A DNA stretch of 64,000 nt, from positions 12,196,501 through 12,260,500 of the forward strand of contig JAEOAD010000018.1 in assembly GCA_036365145.1 (NCBI GenBank). Direction: 5' to 3'. This document shows, in pieces, positions 32,961 through 44,552 of this stretch. How positions within the stretch are numbered: position 1 is the stretch's first letter; each line of letters begins with the position of its first letter. The stretch comes from Orientallactaga sibirica. Lineage: Eukaryota > Chordata > Mammalia > Rodentia > Dipodidae. The translations under genes were made by a program, and so were the position numbers. The notes beneath the pieces were generated by a model. It saw only the letters and a program-made list of their open reading frames with translations. It was not told the origin of the DNA and made no database searches.

Positions 32961-33730
32961 AGCAACATAATGTTTTATACCATTGGCTTACTAATAGCTC
33001 TGGCACAGTCTCTTCAGAATGGTTAACAGTAATCGATGAAGATTTACTTTCAAACTGTCTTGCCAATTCTAACTTTATCTTACTTCTCCTTCGGATGTGG
33101 GGTGACTAGGGTGTCACTCTTATTAGGAGGCAGCATACCATCCTTCTTTGGTTTTCTTCTGTGCTTCTTTAATACGACTATCTTCAGTCAAGTCTATTTC
33201 TTTGCAGAATTCTTTCTGTGTGGCTTGTTCATTTTGTGTAGGTTAGCTAATTAAAACTAATTAAAATAGTTATCATTTGACTGGGCACAGGGTGACTTCA
33301 GTGAGTCAGGATATGGTACAAACAACAAATACGTGAGGGTCTCACCAAGCTCTTCATGTGGTAGAATGTTGGGTCTTCCCACTGGGACATCTCATCATGT
33401 GTTGGGAGCCCCATCTGTGTAACAAAGGAACTTAATGAGCACTTGAATAGGAATTAGCATATTAAAATGAGGTAAGCTTAGTTTATTTTGCTAAAAATAC
33501 ACACAAGTAGAGGGCCCATCTATATGAGGAAGCCTCCACTTTCTCACTGTTTTGTCTTCCCATGTGCCCCCACTTCTATATGTTATTACATTTATTTTAG
33601 GCTTCAGTGTAAATTCTCTCATGAGTTTCTCTGGCTTTTTTGGATGGAGATAGGTGTTGTAGGGCCTGTGCACAATAAAACACACTGTCATCCAAGTTAG
33701 ACAACAATGTTAAGGATACTCCTTAAAAGC
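32961..33730. other. No confidently recognised feature
   Basis: No repeat was assigned. On the minus strand a stop-to-stop stretch at about 33,113-33,230 reads EQATQKEFCKEIDLTED and ends GWYAAS; it could be a scrap of a processed pseudogene, but I do not recognise the protein. Confidence 0.35.
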
Positions 33731-33735
33731 CATCC

Positions 33736-34020
33736 ATGCTGGGTTGGGGTGTGGCTCATTGGATAAAGCACTTGCCTCACATGTGTGACCACCTGAATTT
33801 GAATCCCCAGAACCCACAAAAAGCCAAATGCAGTAGTGCAAGTTTCCCAGCACTCCCACAGTGACATGGCAGGAGGAGGCAGCTGGAGGAGACAGGAGAA
33901 TCCATAGAAGCTCACACAGCAGCCAGTGTACCGTGATGAACAAGATCCCCTCCCTCCCCAAACAATGAAGGCCAGCACCCAAGGTTGTCCTTTGACTTCC
34001 ACACTTGCATTTTGACATGC

Positions 34021-34060
<40 letters not shown>
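33736..34060 (+). repeat. B3-like SINE ending in (AC)n
   Basis: Head GGTTGGGGTGTGGCTCATTG, B-box-like GAATTTGAATCCCC, a B3 body and TTGACTTCCACACTTGCATT before an (AC)n run at 34,022-34,058. The microsatellite arises at the 3' end of the SINE, as is usual for B3 tails. Confidence 0.75.
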
Positions 34061-34061
<1 letters not shown>

Positions 34062-34096
34062 TTTTAAACAGTATCCATTAAGAAATTTACTTTGAT

Positions 34097-34200
34097 AGCC
34101 TGGCATGGTGATACATACCTGTAACCTCAGGATTTGGGATGTTGAAGCAGGAAGATTACAAGTTCAAGGCCAGCCTGGGCTACATAGCAAGGCCTTTTCA
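34097..34200 (+). repeat. B1-like SINE
   Basis: AGCCTGGCATGGTGATACAT to GGCCAGCCTGGGCTACATAG, a short B1 monomer without the extra central segment. Confidence 0.75.
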
Positions 34201-35480
34201 TATTTTTTTAAATGAGTGCTACAAGTCTTATATATATTTCTAATATCATAATATTTATTCCATTTTTTCATATGAAGAAACAAAAATTCCAAGAAAAAAA
34301 TGACAATTGACATTGCTGATTATATTCTAGGTACTATTTGAGGCAGCTGTAAATTTAATGAAAAACTTCCAAGAGAGAGACACTAAGCTCTCCTGGTGCT
34401 GAAATTCCTTGAGGCAAACAGATGATTAACTATTAATGACTTGGTGATATATATAAAAAAGCACAAATAAAGTTAGAAATAGAAATAGAAGGGGTATGAA
34501 ATATTAGGTATCGAGGGGTTGACAATTTACATCTGGTTAATTCACTTTCACCTTGAGCCAAGACCAAAAGGAACCCATAAGCAGCCAAAGGGCAACAGTC
34601 TTCAGGGCAAGTCTTCCAGTAAGGAGGAAGGTTAGGTCTTGGCTGGGAAGAAAGGACAAAAGCAGGGAGAAATGTATGCAGGTGCAAGATCTCCTTAAGA
34701 GATAGTGTCTATGGATCTTTATGATGATGGACTTTAAGATATACCAGGTAAAGAAAGATTTGAGGAATTTTCTAGATATTTACATCTTGCTAACAGGTGA
34801 ACAACATGCCATTTAGTGAGACCTACAGGATGGGGAAAGGCAGGTGGGGTGGGGAAATACTGAGCCAAGAGTTTATGCTGCCATGATAAATTTGAACTTC
34901 AAGGCACAGAGAGTGCTTCCCCACTTTAAATGTGAGGCATTGAAGCTCAAAGAGGAAATTTTGCCTCTAACACTTGATATCAGGATGTGGAGTATTTTAT
35001 GCCCCTTGAATATGAGCTGCAATGTATGGTTTGCTTTAGTCACATAGGACAATAGCAAACATAACACTGCAAGGCTTTGAAAGTCTTCAGCAGTGCCATG
35101 ATCATCACCACAAAGACCAGACTAGCTGCTGACTGACAAGAGACATGTGTCAAATCACCACAGTGACATCATCCTCAGCTCTAGACTAGTGTCAGGCTAC
35201 CTTGATTACCCAGGCCTACTGAAGACAAAATTATGGGAATGCAAAAAAAAAAAAAAAGTCAGTTTAATCATTAAATCATATATACAGAACCAGCTGACAC
35301 TGCCTGGACTAGAGTTGACAAATCCCCAAGTTAAGCACCACAGTGTCTTCCTTCCAAGCCCTAAGCTCACTGCTCTCCCATTTCTCCAAGAGTACACATG
35401 ACCACATATTAGTAGATTCAGGATCCAGGGAGGTTTGCTTAAATAATGTGCACTGAAACCCCACTCAATTTATAAATAGG
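34201..35480. other. No recognised feature
   Basis: About 1.3 kb without an assigned repeat or exon; an A15 run lies near 35,243. Confidence 0.4.
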
Positions 35481-35484
35481 CAAA

Positions 35485-35602
35485 CCTCTACCTCCACCTC
35501 TTCCTTACTCCCTTCCTGCTCTCTCCCTCTGTTTCCACCCTTCTACCAGCCTCCCTCCCTCCTTCCCTTCCTTTTTCTCTCCCTCTTTCCCTCCTTATTA
35601 AG
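35485..35602. repeat. Pyrimidine-rich tract
   Basis: CCTCTACCTCCACCTCTTCC through CTCCCTCTTTCCCTCC: about 115 bp, almost all C/T on this strand. Confidence 0.8.
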
Positions 35603-36610
35603 ACAATGTTGCTATAAAAGCAACCAACAGAATCCAATTCAGTCTCTGGGGAAATTTGTTGAAAAAAATCTTGCTATGCCAGTGCTTTTAAATGGCAATT
35701 CGCAACATGCGGGCTCTCCAAAGAAGCATCTATTACAATATGTTGCATTGCAGTGCAGAAACTGGCATTTTCCACAATCCCTCAAAGCATAGTTAAAAAC
35801 AAAATAAATGCTACTACTGACATGCTGTCCCTTTCAAAGCACAATACTGGCGTAAGGAAAATGGACCCACCCCCCCAAAAAAAAGACAAAACAAAAAATT
35901 AAAGACTCCTCTCTGTGCTGAAATCCATACTCAAACAGGTCCTAAGATGTCCATCCATTGGGTCAAAGGTTCAGCCCCAGCAGCTCACCCAGAGCAAAAG
36001 GACTGAAGTACAACATTCAGAGGCCCCAGAAAGAGTGGGAAAAAGGAAGGGCAACTACTCCAACTGGCCTTAGAAAGAGCTCTAGTCCCTGCTCCATCAC
36101 TGCAAGCATTGGACACATGATGTTACACCTTATTGAGGGAGGACCTGTTCAGGTTATCACCAGCCAGGAACACTTCTGCACAGGACTCATTATCTAGAGC
36201 TGTAGTGAACATGGAGGCACAGGACTAGTGATGAGGTTCAAGTCACACTTCACTGAAACATAACAGCTTGACAAGGGACACAAGAGCCGAAGTGGAGCCA
36301 TCTCTCAGACTTTCTCTTGCCCATCTTCTCCAAAGCAGAAGATGAAAGAATTCTCTGACCTTTCTCTAAAGCATGCTACAGGCATTCTCCCTATACTTTG
36401 AGGAAAGGAAATTACATGCACCTGAAATTACACAGAGAAGATTCATAATTATCCAGTTTATTTTATCCAACCACACATCTCCATAACGATTCACATTTCA
36501 TTGAAATCAACAGATAGACATGGGTTTCCATGTTCTTTGGATCTTGATTTCTGAAGTTTCCAGTGTCATTTATAACTCATTAAGTACATATGAATGCTTC
36601 TGTCTTGTTC
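35603..36610. other. Repeat-free stretch; possible conserved non-coding DNA
   Basis: No repeat was recognised. At 35,680-35,850 the sequence has a mixed, non-simple composition (AATGGCAATTCGCAACATGC; TACAATATGTTGCATTGCAG) that looks like unique, perhaps constrained, sequence. A short plus-strand frame at 35,958-36,197 has no recognisable protein. Confidence 0.3.
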
Positions 36611-36616
36611 ATTTTT

Positions 36617-37658
36617 CTTTTTTTTTATTGACAACTTCTATACTTACATACAAAAATGCATGATATTTCCCTCCCCTCCCCCCATTCCCCTTTAGAACTC
36701 CAATCTCCATCATATCCCCTCTCTCTCTCCATTAGTCTCTCTTTTAATTTGATGTCATCATCTTTTTCTTCAATTTTGAGGGTCTTGCAAAGGTATTGCT
36801 AGGCACTGCAAGGTCATGGATATTGAGGCCAATTTCTGTCTGGGCAGTTGCATTGTCAGGAGTCGTACCCTTCCTTTGGCTCTTCCATTCTATCCGCCCC
36901 CTCTTCCACAATGGGCCCTGAGCCTTGGAGGGTGTGACAGAGATGTTTCAGTGCTGGGCACTCCGCCATCCCTTCTTCTCAGCACTATGTTGCCTTTTGG
37001 GTCATCCCAGTGGTCATCGCCATCTGAAAAGAGAAGCTTTTCTAACCAGAAGTGAGAGTAGCATTAATATGTGAATATGAACGTTAAGTGTAGTGCTTTC
37101 AGGGCAGCTTGGTGGGAATATTATATACATTTAACCAGACAAGCGCAGGCTTATACCCCTAAGGCTCATGACTTCGCCTGCCATAGACTTTTGCTTAGGT
37201 TCTTCAGTACCAGGTATGTATTCCCTCCCGTAGAGAGGGCCTTCAGTCCAATTAGGGTGCAGTTGGTTACCCCAAGAGCAGACATGCCACTCTTGCACCC
37301 GTTCAGTCATTGTGCCTGTATGGCCAAACTTGAATTTTCAGTGTCCAGTTTTGTCACTGCTGATGACTTCTGTCTCCCATACTCTGCATGCAGTGCAGCT
37401 TTTTTCCAGCTTTCAGTTGGCTGGTCTATAGGGAGAAGGTTTTCTGTTCAGGCACCAGCTTGCTTTCTCAGTGACCTTGCCTCTCAGGCAAGAGATGTCT
37501 TTAGCAATAGGGTCTTAACATCTGTTTCTAAAGGACAACCAAGGGCTTTGGCAAAAACCTTTAATGTTTTGGAGGCTTCCAGGACCTCCTTGGCCAACAA
37601 CTCACTGGAAGGTGTCCCATCCCAGGCACTGAAAATGTTCTGGTAACAGTCTACAGCT
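36617..37658 (-). mobile_element. 5'-truncated L1, 3' UTR only
   Basis: After a T10 tail, TTGACAACTTCTATACTTAC starts about 1.04 kb that is closely similar to the 3' UTR of the 9.6-kb L1. It stops at CTACAGCTTCTG. A 191-codon antisense frame at 37,071-37,646 exists only because of a 1-bp length difference from the other copy and is not considered coding. Confidence 0.88.
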
Positions 37659-37659
37659 T

Positions 37660-38289
37660 CTGTTATGGGAAATCCCAGTTTTGAACCTGGGGTGGGTGAG
37701 GAAACATTTTATCCTCTTTGACAGTAATAAGTAGTGAACTACTGAATATGGAAGGATATAGAGCAGGCCACAGTAGCCAGGGAAAAGAGGAAAGTGTCAG
37801 GTGACTGGAGTGTCAATGCTGAGAGGGAAAGAAAGACTGGGATACTCTGAAGGGGCTTGACTTCAGATAAACCTGTGTAGGCTCTCATTAGATCAATATC
37901 CATGCTGACCATGTGTCCACACCCATCACCAAACCTGACCAAAGCCCTAGGGGTGAGGATGAGCACCATGGCATCTGTCACCAGGGATGAGAACAAGGGA
38001 AAGGGCTTATGTGTTTTCTTAAACCCCACATCCAGGAAGGAATGGAGCTTAGACTTAAACTCAAGCCTGTCAGACTCAGAATCTCATTCTTTTATCATTT
38101 TAATCTTCTTGGAACATAAGACATAAAAAAGAATTTCTCTGATTCTGGAAAGGGTGACATATTCTCTCTAGGAAAAAATAAATAGTATTCAATTATCAAT
38201 TCCAAGTTTAAGTGACAGGACATATTTCTTCTCTCCTTAATCCTGCATTTATTTAACTTTGTGCAACACAGAAACCTTCATGTGGAGAT
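37660..38289. other. No recognised feature
   Basis: No repeat or exon recognised. Opposite-strand frames near 37,739-38,126 overlap and are attributed to chance. Confidence 0.4.
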
Positions 38290-38470
38290 TGGGTGGAGCA
38301 GAAGGGTGTGAGGGTTGTCACCTTATTCAGAACAATGTGCAAGTTAAAGCTTAGGACTTATTTATTCTGGAATTTACTATTCACAATTTTTAGAGTAGCT
38401 GGAATCACACAAAGCAAAACTGTGCATAGGGTAGACAACCATAGAGACTGGAATGTTCTTGAACATGCTG
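38290..38470 (+). mobile_element. Tigger/MER2-like DNA transposon fragment
   Basis: TGCAAGTTAAAGCTTAGGAC, TATTCTGGAATTTACTATTC and TGTGCATAGGGTAGACAACC loosely follow the part of an old Tigger-type element that reads TTATTTCTGGAATTTTCCAT. Highly diverged; low certainty. Confidence 0.35.
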
Positions 38471-38539
38471 GTGTTACCTGTGTTGTTAAGGTCAGTGCCT
38501 GGTCCCTGACAGCCCTCACAAGCTAGGCTTGGCCACCGT

Positions 38540-38850
38540 CCTTAATAAGCTAGTTAAAGAGACAAGTGTGGGTGAAAAGCAGAGAAAGGAGATTTACTCA
38601 ATGTGACCACACTGGAAAGAGGAACCAGGAGGTTCAGTGACCAAACCCCTCAAGTCCATGTTTGTGGACTTGACATGATGTGAGGTTTAGGTTTAAATAG
38701 AGGGCAAAAGCTAAGCATAACTAAGCAGCCCTGGTCAGCTGTGGTCCTCCTATTATTGAGTCATCATTGTCTTGGTTTCAATCTGTTCTTTAAGGTGGTT
38801 GACAAGTCAGAACTGTTTGAAATCTCTTCCTGCAGAAAAGTTCCTCATTC
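38540..38850 (-). repeat. Unnamed dispersed repeat, copy 1
   Basis: It shares AAAAGCAGA, CAATGTG, CACTGGAAA/CATTGGAAA, CAAGTCCAT, GACATGATGTGAGGTTT / GACATGAGGTTTGG and GTCTTGG/GTCTTAG in the same order with 43,905-44,165. Read in reverse it would contain a TTGAGTAAATCTCCTTTC stretch like an LTR polyadenylation region, so the minus strand is a guess. It is followed by a T26 run. Confidence 0.5.
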
Positions 38851-38856
38851 AGCTTT

Positions 38857-38860
<4 letters not shown>

Positions 38861-38887
<27 letters not shown>
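38861..38887. repeat. Poly-T tract
   Basis: About 26 consecutive T; probably the reversed tail of a retroposed sequence, but no attached body was identified. Confidence 0.9.
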
Positions 38888-38889
<2 letters not shown>

Positions 38890-38890
<1 letters not shown>

Positions 38891-39520
38891 TAATCTTACA
38901 GCTAATGGGAGGGGCACATGTATTTCTTTGTAGAATATCCTCTTTCACTCTTGCTGGGATAGTTACATTATTAGAAAGAGTGCAGCAATACTGGCACTCA
39001 TATTTAAAGAATCAGGAAGAGAGTGAATGAGGCAGACACCTCAACAGAAAGATTCAGCAGAAGCTTAGAGCTCTTATCCTTGCAGTTTCCCTGGAGCAAG
39101 GCTGTTGCCAGTCGTCACAGCCTGGCATAACTCTACCTATCAGTCAAGGGCCATTAGATGAAATGATGGACATAGGGATTTAGCTCAATGAGCACATTGG
39201 GAGGACTCAATGAATGCTATGTGTCATTTGTTGTGACTCTTCAAAGCCATTTTCTTATTGAAATATCTCCCTTTTTGATTCTGGAGCATAATAGTTCCGT
39301 TTTCTACCTCTTCTTGTTCTCCCAGTCTCCCCTATAGCTCTAAGCAAACACATCCTCATTTAATTTGCAATTACCTTTGAGTTTATCTTCTGCCCTTACT
39401 AGATGGTAAATACTGATTCTCTGATTCCCTCTGGAGGCTTCCTCTGCTTCATGAAGATCCCAATGCTAAGAGCTGGTACATACATTGGGCATCCAAGTGC
39501 GCATCCCCTGATTTAATATA
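38890..39520. other. No recognised feature
   Basis: No repeat or exon recognised. Confidence 0.4.
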
Positions 39521-39529
39521 CTACCACAA

Positions 39530-39686
39530 TGTGGCAGTTTGAGCCGGAGAGATGGCTTAGTGGTTAGGGCATTTGCCTGTGAAGCCAAAGGACGAATATC
39601 CCCAGGACCCCATAAGCAGGATGCACAAGGGGGTGCATGCATCTTGAGTTCATTTGCAGTGGCTGGAGGTCTTGGAATGCCCATTA

Positions 39687-39717
<31 letters not shown>

Positions 39718-40079
39718 CTTTCTTCCTCTTAAATAAATAAATAATATTTTTAAAATGTGGCAGTTTGAATCAGATATTCCCAATAAACTCATGTGCTCTG
39801 AATGCTTGGTCCCTAGATGCTGGCAATTTGGCGGTGGAACCTTGCTGGAGGAGATGTGCTGTTAGGGCATTAGGGGTGTTGTAGCCAGCTCCCCCTTGCC
39901 AGAGCTCGGCTCACTCTCTTGCTACTGTTTCCACCTGATGTGGCAGAGGTAGTGTCAAGCCTCTGATGGCTTGTGTCACGAAGCTTCCCATTGAGACTGT
40001 AAATAAAATTAAGAAACTATCCTCCCATTAGCTGTTTTTGGTTGGATTCCTTGTCCCAACAACAAGAAGGCAACTGCAA
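39530..40079 (+). mobile_element. Solo LTR, family C, carrying a SINE
   Basis: The LTR begins TGTGGCAGTTTGA at 39,530, is interrupted after 13 bp by a SINE, and resumes at 39,756 with the repeated target. It continues with CCCAATAAACTCATGTGCTC, TGAATGCTTGGTCCCTAG and CACGAAGCTTCCCATTGAGA and ends near CAACTGCAA. CACAA at 39,525-39,529 recurs at 40,080-40,084, a likely TSD; one CA appears lost at the 3' edge. It is the closest relative in the window of the copy at 7240. Confidence 0.75.
39543..39748 (+). repeat. B2-like tRNA SINE inside the LTR
   Basis: GCCGGAGAGATGGCTTAGTG to a (CT)n and AAATAAATAAATAATA tail. AATGTGGCAGTTTGA lies on both sides (39,528-39,542 and 39,754-39,768), a perfect 15-bp TSD made of LTR sequence. 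Confidence 0.9.
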
Positions 40080-40084
40080 CACAA

Positions 40085-41565
40085 GCGTTCTAGGCTTTGC
40101 TTGAAGAACTTCCATATAAAAGCTACCACTGTGTTCAATAGTGGGATACCCCTGCTCTAAACCAGGAGAACAAAGTCTTTGCCACTGTGCAAGAGAAAGA
40201 ACCCACCCCTTTCCAGACCAACCCCTTATTGATAATGAGGACTTAGGCCTGGATCTTGAGTCCCTCATCAGGGGCTGACAAGTTGACTTTAGGTTAAAAA
40301 AAAAAAAAAGACAAAGGAGTGTGAGGGGCTAATGCAGCTTCCTAGCACTCTGGTTCATAGATCTTCAGAGCACTTTACACAAATCAACTAATGAACACTT
40401 CATCACACTTCATGCAGTTTTCCCCAGGATTGCTGGGCTCTGGGCTTCAGTCCTGCAGCCAGCCACTTGAATGGAGAGGCTAGATAATTTGCAGTTAACA
40501 CTTGCATTTGGGATTGGGACTCCTGAAAGAGAGACAATCAAAGTTCATGCCTTTCTCTGAGTGAATCCTTACTGGATGTTTGTTGACAGACTGACTGAGT
40601 TATACTAAAGGCAGATCATTAAAGAGGTCCTACCTGCAGGTAGGATGTGAAGGTCATGGCAAGAAGGACAGGCCCCACCTCCTGTTTCCCTGATAATTTT
40701 GATTAGGAAAACAGCACAACCACTGCTCCACAGGGCTTAGAACACACTGTGAAAGGGAGGAAGATATAGATATCAGAGCTATGGTCTTTTCCCTTAAGAG
40801 TTAATCCAATGGAGTTGTCAATAAGTGGCCTGGTCAAGAGACCAGCCCTCACCTAAAGACATGCTAAAGATGTAGGATGAACAATCATTCGCTTAATAAG
40901 ATAATGAATGTCCTCTCAGTGTTTGCTTACAGATCTTCATTGCTAAGCCTGCCCACTTCTCTGAATTCGTACTCAGGAAAGTGTAACTTTCCTTCCCTCT
41001 TTTCTTTCTCTTCTATGGATGCTGGATAATTTCCCCAGCATGTTTGCCCCGAGATTCTGGGATTTTTCACCTTTCTCTAAGCACATCTTCTTTGCTTTTC
41101 TCACTCTTCATGTCCTTGAGCCTAATGTTTTATGCTCATAAAACAAAGGACTCAACAGTAAGAAAATCTGCTATACTACCTTGATAGTGTTCCCCTCTCC
41201 CCAGGTCTCATTGCAAGGTGGCATGGGCCAAGTTCATCCAAGCTGTTTTCAATATCACCTTAGTTTCTTTAATGTCAAACTTTTAGGGCAAGAGGTTTCT
41301 TACACAAATATGTTGAAAGCTATGGTCCTGATCCCTAGCAACATTCATAGTGCACTCATACACACTGGATATGTGTACATGACTTCTATGAATACCTCAG
41401 AAATGTAAATTTAGACTCTGTAATAGTTATTGCATGGAATAAGAATGGTTAAAGGGGACACCTATGACCAACTCTGGGAGAAATAATTCTAAGAACAATT
41501 TATTGCACTGCTACCAAAGCAAAAGATACAGTTGCCTTTTCCAGATCAAGAACATTTAAAATTGT
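40085..41565. other. No recognised feature
   Basis: About 1.5 kb without an assigned family; an A13 run at about 40,296. Frames are short and have no recognisable protein. Confidence 0.4.
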
Positions 41566-41567
41566 TA

Positions 41568-41778
41568 GGGCTGCAGAGATGTCTTAGTGGTTAAAGCATT
41601 TGTCTGCAAAGCCAAAGGACCTCTGTTCAATACACCAGGACCCATGTAAACCAAATACACAAGGTGGCACATGCATCTGGAGTTTGTCTGCAGTGGCTGG
41701 AGGCCTTGGTATGCCCATTCTCTCTCTCACTCTCTCTGTCTGCCTCTCTCTCTCTCAAATAAGTAAATAAAAATAAAT
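41568..41778 (+). repeat. B2-like tRNA SINE
   Basis: GGGCTGCAGAGATGTCTTAG head, ACACAAGGTGGCACATGCAT body, CT tract and AAATAAGTAAATAAAAATAA tail. AATTGTTA before and AAATGTTAT after suggest a decayed TSD. Confidence 0.88.
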
Positions 41779-43080
41779 GTTATATGACCATGATTCTTGA
41801 AACACACAATAATATGCATTGATGTTGCAGTCACTAGCAATGTCCTCAGTGAGTTTTCTTAGGCTCAATTGATGACACTTTCTCATATCTGGAAAAATAG
41901 GAAAGGAATTAACTGCTATGTCTTTAGGGATTATTAGCTATGTAATTAGGGAAGAATTTTTTTGAAAAATTTCCTATTAGGTTTTAGTTAGTAGTATTGT
42001 AAACTAAATCACAGATATCCCCAAACCAAAGTAAACAAAATGTGTTTTCAAGACGTTGAAAATCAAAAAGAAAAAAATTAGTTTGCAGACAGATGAAAGA
42101 GTCTTACTTTTCAGGAAAAGTGAACATTTTGAGAATGGCCATGGGAGAGAGGACAGAAAACATCAAAAGCAAGTTTGAAGGCTGTTGCTTGTAACAATGC
42201 AACAATAACATTTCAGTCAGCCTTAATGCAGTACAACCTAAGATTTCTCCTGCAAAGATCTGCAATTTCACAACTGTTCAGATCTTAAGCAGCTTGAAAG
42301 GGTTTGTTCTCCCTGAGCATAGTACCACTCACCCTGCACCAGGAGATGAGTGCTCACTTCCTAGTGGTGCTTCATTCCTGGAAAAGAAGGATTGAACACA
42401 TTGGGGCCGAAGGAAGGCTCCAAGAATAAAAGCCAAGGATAAAAGTTTTTTTCATACTTCTCACCAATCAATGTGAAAATTTCATTTCCACTTCGGTCCA
42501 GGTATCTTTAAATGACTTAGTGATCCAACTGTCTCATCTACAACAGAACCTTTGAAATTCAAGTTTTTAGTTTGAAGGAAGGGCTAAAATGAGAGGGCAA
42601 GGTGGAGGGTGTGTCTTCTGTTTGCAGGCTTTCTTATCAAATATCCCAGATTCCTTCTCCTTGTCTGTCCTTTCTTTCCTGGTTGTCTAATCACATCATA
42701 GCTCCAACTCAGACTGCCATTTATAATCAAAATGTCCAAGTGTGAATGTCACCCTTCAGTTCTAATCTCATCTGTCTTGTAGGTCAGTCTGGGGACCTTT
42801 CTCCTTTCTCTGAGGCACACTGTGGCTATGGGAAAAGGTTGCCATTTGGTTAAGTTCCTTCCTCATCTTGACTTGAGAGTTGTGGTGCCATATGTGGGAT
42901 GTGGATCCTGCCTCAGCCAAGCCTAAGTTAGAGGTAGGCAAATTACAGGATTTTTTTGGTTCTTTGTTACTTCATGTTGAAAGGGCTACTGTACCCACAT
43001 TGAAAAATTGTGGTGAGGACTTAAATCATATGTGTATTCCTCGCCTGAAACCAAAAGGGTTTTTCAGTAACACATACTTA
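41779..43080. other. No recognised feature
   Basis: About 1.3 kb with no assigned repeat or exon. Confidence 0.4.
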
Positions 43081-43096
43081 TAAAATCAGACATTGA

Positions 43097-43310
43097 GGGC
43101 TGGAAGATGGCTTAGTGGTTAAGGCACTTGCCTACAAAGCCAAAGGACCCTGGTTCAATTCTCCAAGACCCACATAGGCCAGATGCACAAGGGGGCATGC
43201 ATCTGCAGTTCATTTGCTATGGCTAGATTCCCTGGTGCACCCATTCTCTCTCTCTCTCTCTGCCTCTTTCTGACTTTCTCAAATAAATAAATAAATAAAA
43301 AATATTTTTA
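43097..43310 (+). repeat. B2-like tRNA SINE, recent
   Basis: GGGCTGGAAGATGGCTTAGT head, B box GGTTCAATTCTCC, (CT)n and (AAAT)n tail. A perfect 15-bp TSD, AAAATCAGACATTGA, lies at 43,082-43,096 and 43,311-43,325. Confidence 0.95.
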
Positions 43311-43325
43311 AAAATCAGACATTGA

Positions 43326-43800
43326 TATAAGAGAAGGAATGAAAGAAAAAAGGAAAGCTATAATAAAAAATACTACAAGTTTAATAAAATATTTACTTTA
43401 AATAAAAATTATATAATACATTCTCATTTTTAAACCTAAGATTTCTAGATTTATTTATTCTAGAAAACTTTCCATAACTTCAGAATAAGTACATGCAAGT
43501 TAAGTAAAACCAAATACGACATCAATTTATGTTTCTATTTTGATTACTTCTTGTCCCTGGGCAGGAAGCACATATATTATCTTTTTGATTCTACTTCCAG
43601 GTTACCAGGTTAGTAACACTCACATTAAGATGGCACAGAGGGGCTTGAAATCATTAGTTAATGCCCAATAGTCACCATAATATAAAGTCCTTTGTATCTG
43701 TGTGGTGATTTATAAACATGTATGTGGTACAACACATGGGAAATATGCCTCAGAAAGACTAGAATGGGAAGGCTTATTGAGCTGAAAACAAGAAGAAATA
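43326..43800. other. No recognised feature
   Basis: AT-rich, no family recognised. Confidence 0.4.
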
Positions 43801-43904
43801 GATGCTTGTGATGGCTAATACTGCCAATTTGATGGAGTCTAGAATCACCTAGGAGACAAACCTCTGGATGTAACTGGGTTAGCTTCGGAGCCTGTGCCAT
43901 AGCA

Positions 43905-44225
43905 GCTCTAATAAATACTGAAAAGCAGAAAACAGATGCATTCAATGTGGCCTCATTGGAAAAGGAGATAAAGAGAACTAGTGAGACCCTCCCTCACCCC
44001 AAGTCCATTTTCTGGGTGCTGACATGAGGTTTGGTTTAAGTAGAATGTCAGAATCCTGGTCAAAGTATGGTCCCTTTCATCACTGTCTTAGCTCCAGTCT
44101 CTCCTACAGGATAGTCTGATGAGTTGCCAACATTGTGTGGTGTTTCTTTCTAGAGGAGACAAGTTTCCCTCCTGACTGGCACCAGGCTTCAGCCTGTTCT
44201 TTCCCTGGGGAAGCTGAAGTTTCTT
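43905..44225 (-). repeat. Unnamed dispersed repeat, copy 2
   Basis: Shares the ordered blocks listed for 38,540-38,850, beginning TAATAAATACTGAAAAGCAG. Its position inside an LTR argues that it is a mobile element itself. The right boundary is approximate. Confidence 0.5.
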
Positions 44226-44552
44226 GGGGTTCATTGTTTCAATAGCCTGTCTCCAAAGGCAAGGAAGGGCCCAAATGTCTCAAAAACATCTTCCTGCCAG
44301 TCTGTTTCATGGGCATGTCAGTGAAAGAGTTCATATATATTGGGTTCACCAAGGTAGAAAGACCCCTTTAGATGTGGATGGCACCATCCCATGGGCTAGA
44401 GTCCAGCACTGAAAGCAAGCTGAACACCAGTATTCTTTCTCAGCTCTCTGGCTGAAGATTCATTGTAGCCAGCTGCTTCATGTTCCTGTTGCCATGCCTT
44501 CCTACACCTTTAAAACATAGCCAAAATAAGCCTTTCCTTCCTCTAATTTGGC

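Noticed and set aside
33697..34057. Minus-strand frames starting with a Cys-Val repeat
   Set aside because: The Cys-Val run is the translated (GT)n strand of the microsatellite at the end of a B3-like SINE.
36816..37055. A 79-codon antisense frame shared by the L1 UTRs at 9.8 and 36.8 kb
   Set aside because: The copies at 47.5 and 51.3 kb have early stops in this frame; the similarity simply reflects shared L1 sequence.
37071..37646. A 191-codon open frame antisense to an L1 3' UTR, looking like a hidden L1 antisense gene
   Set aside because: In the homologous copy at 10.1-10.7 kb the upstream (FFQLSVGWS) and downstream (APACFLSDL) parts lie in different frames because of a 1-bp length difference, so the long frame is an accident of one copy.
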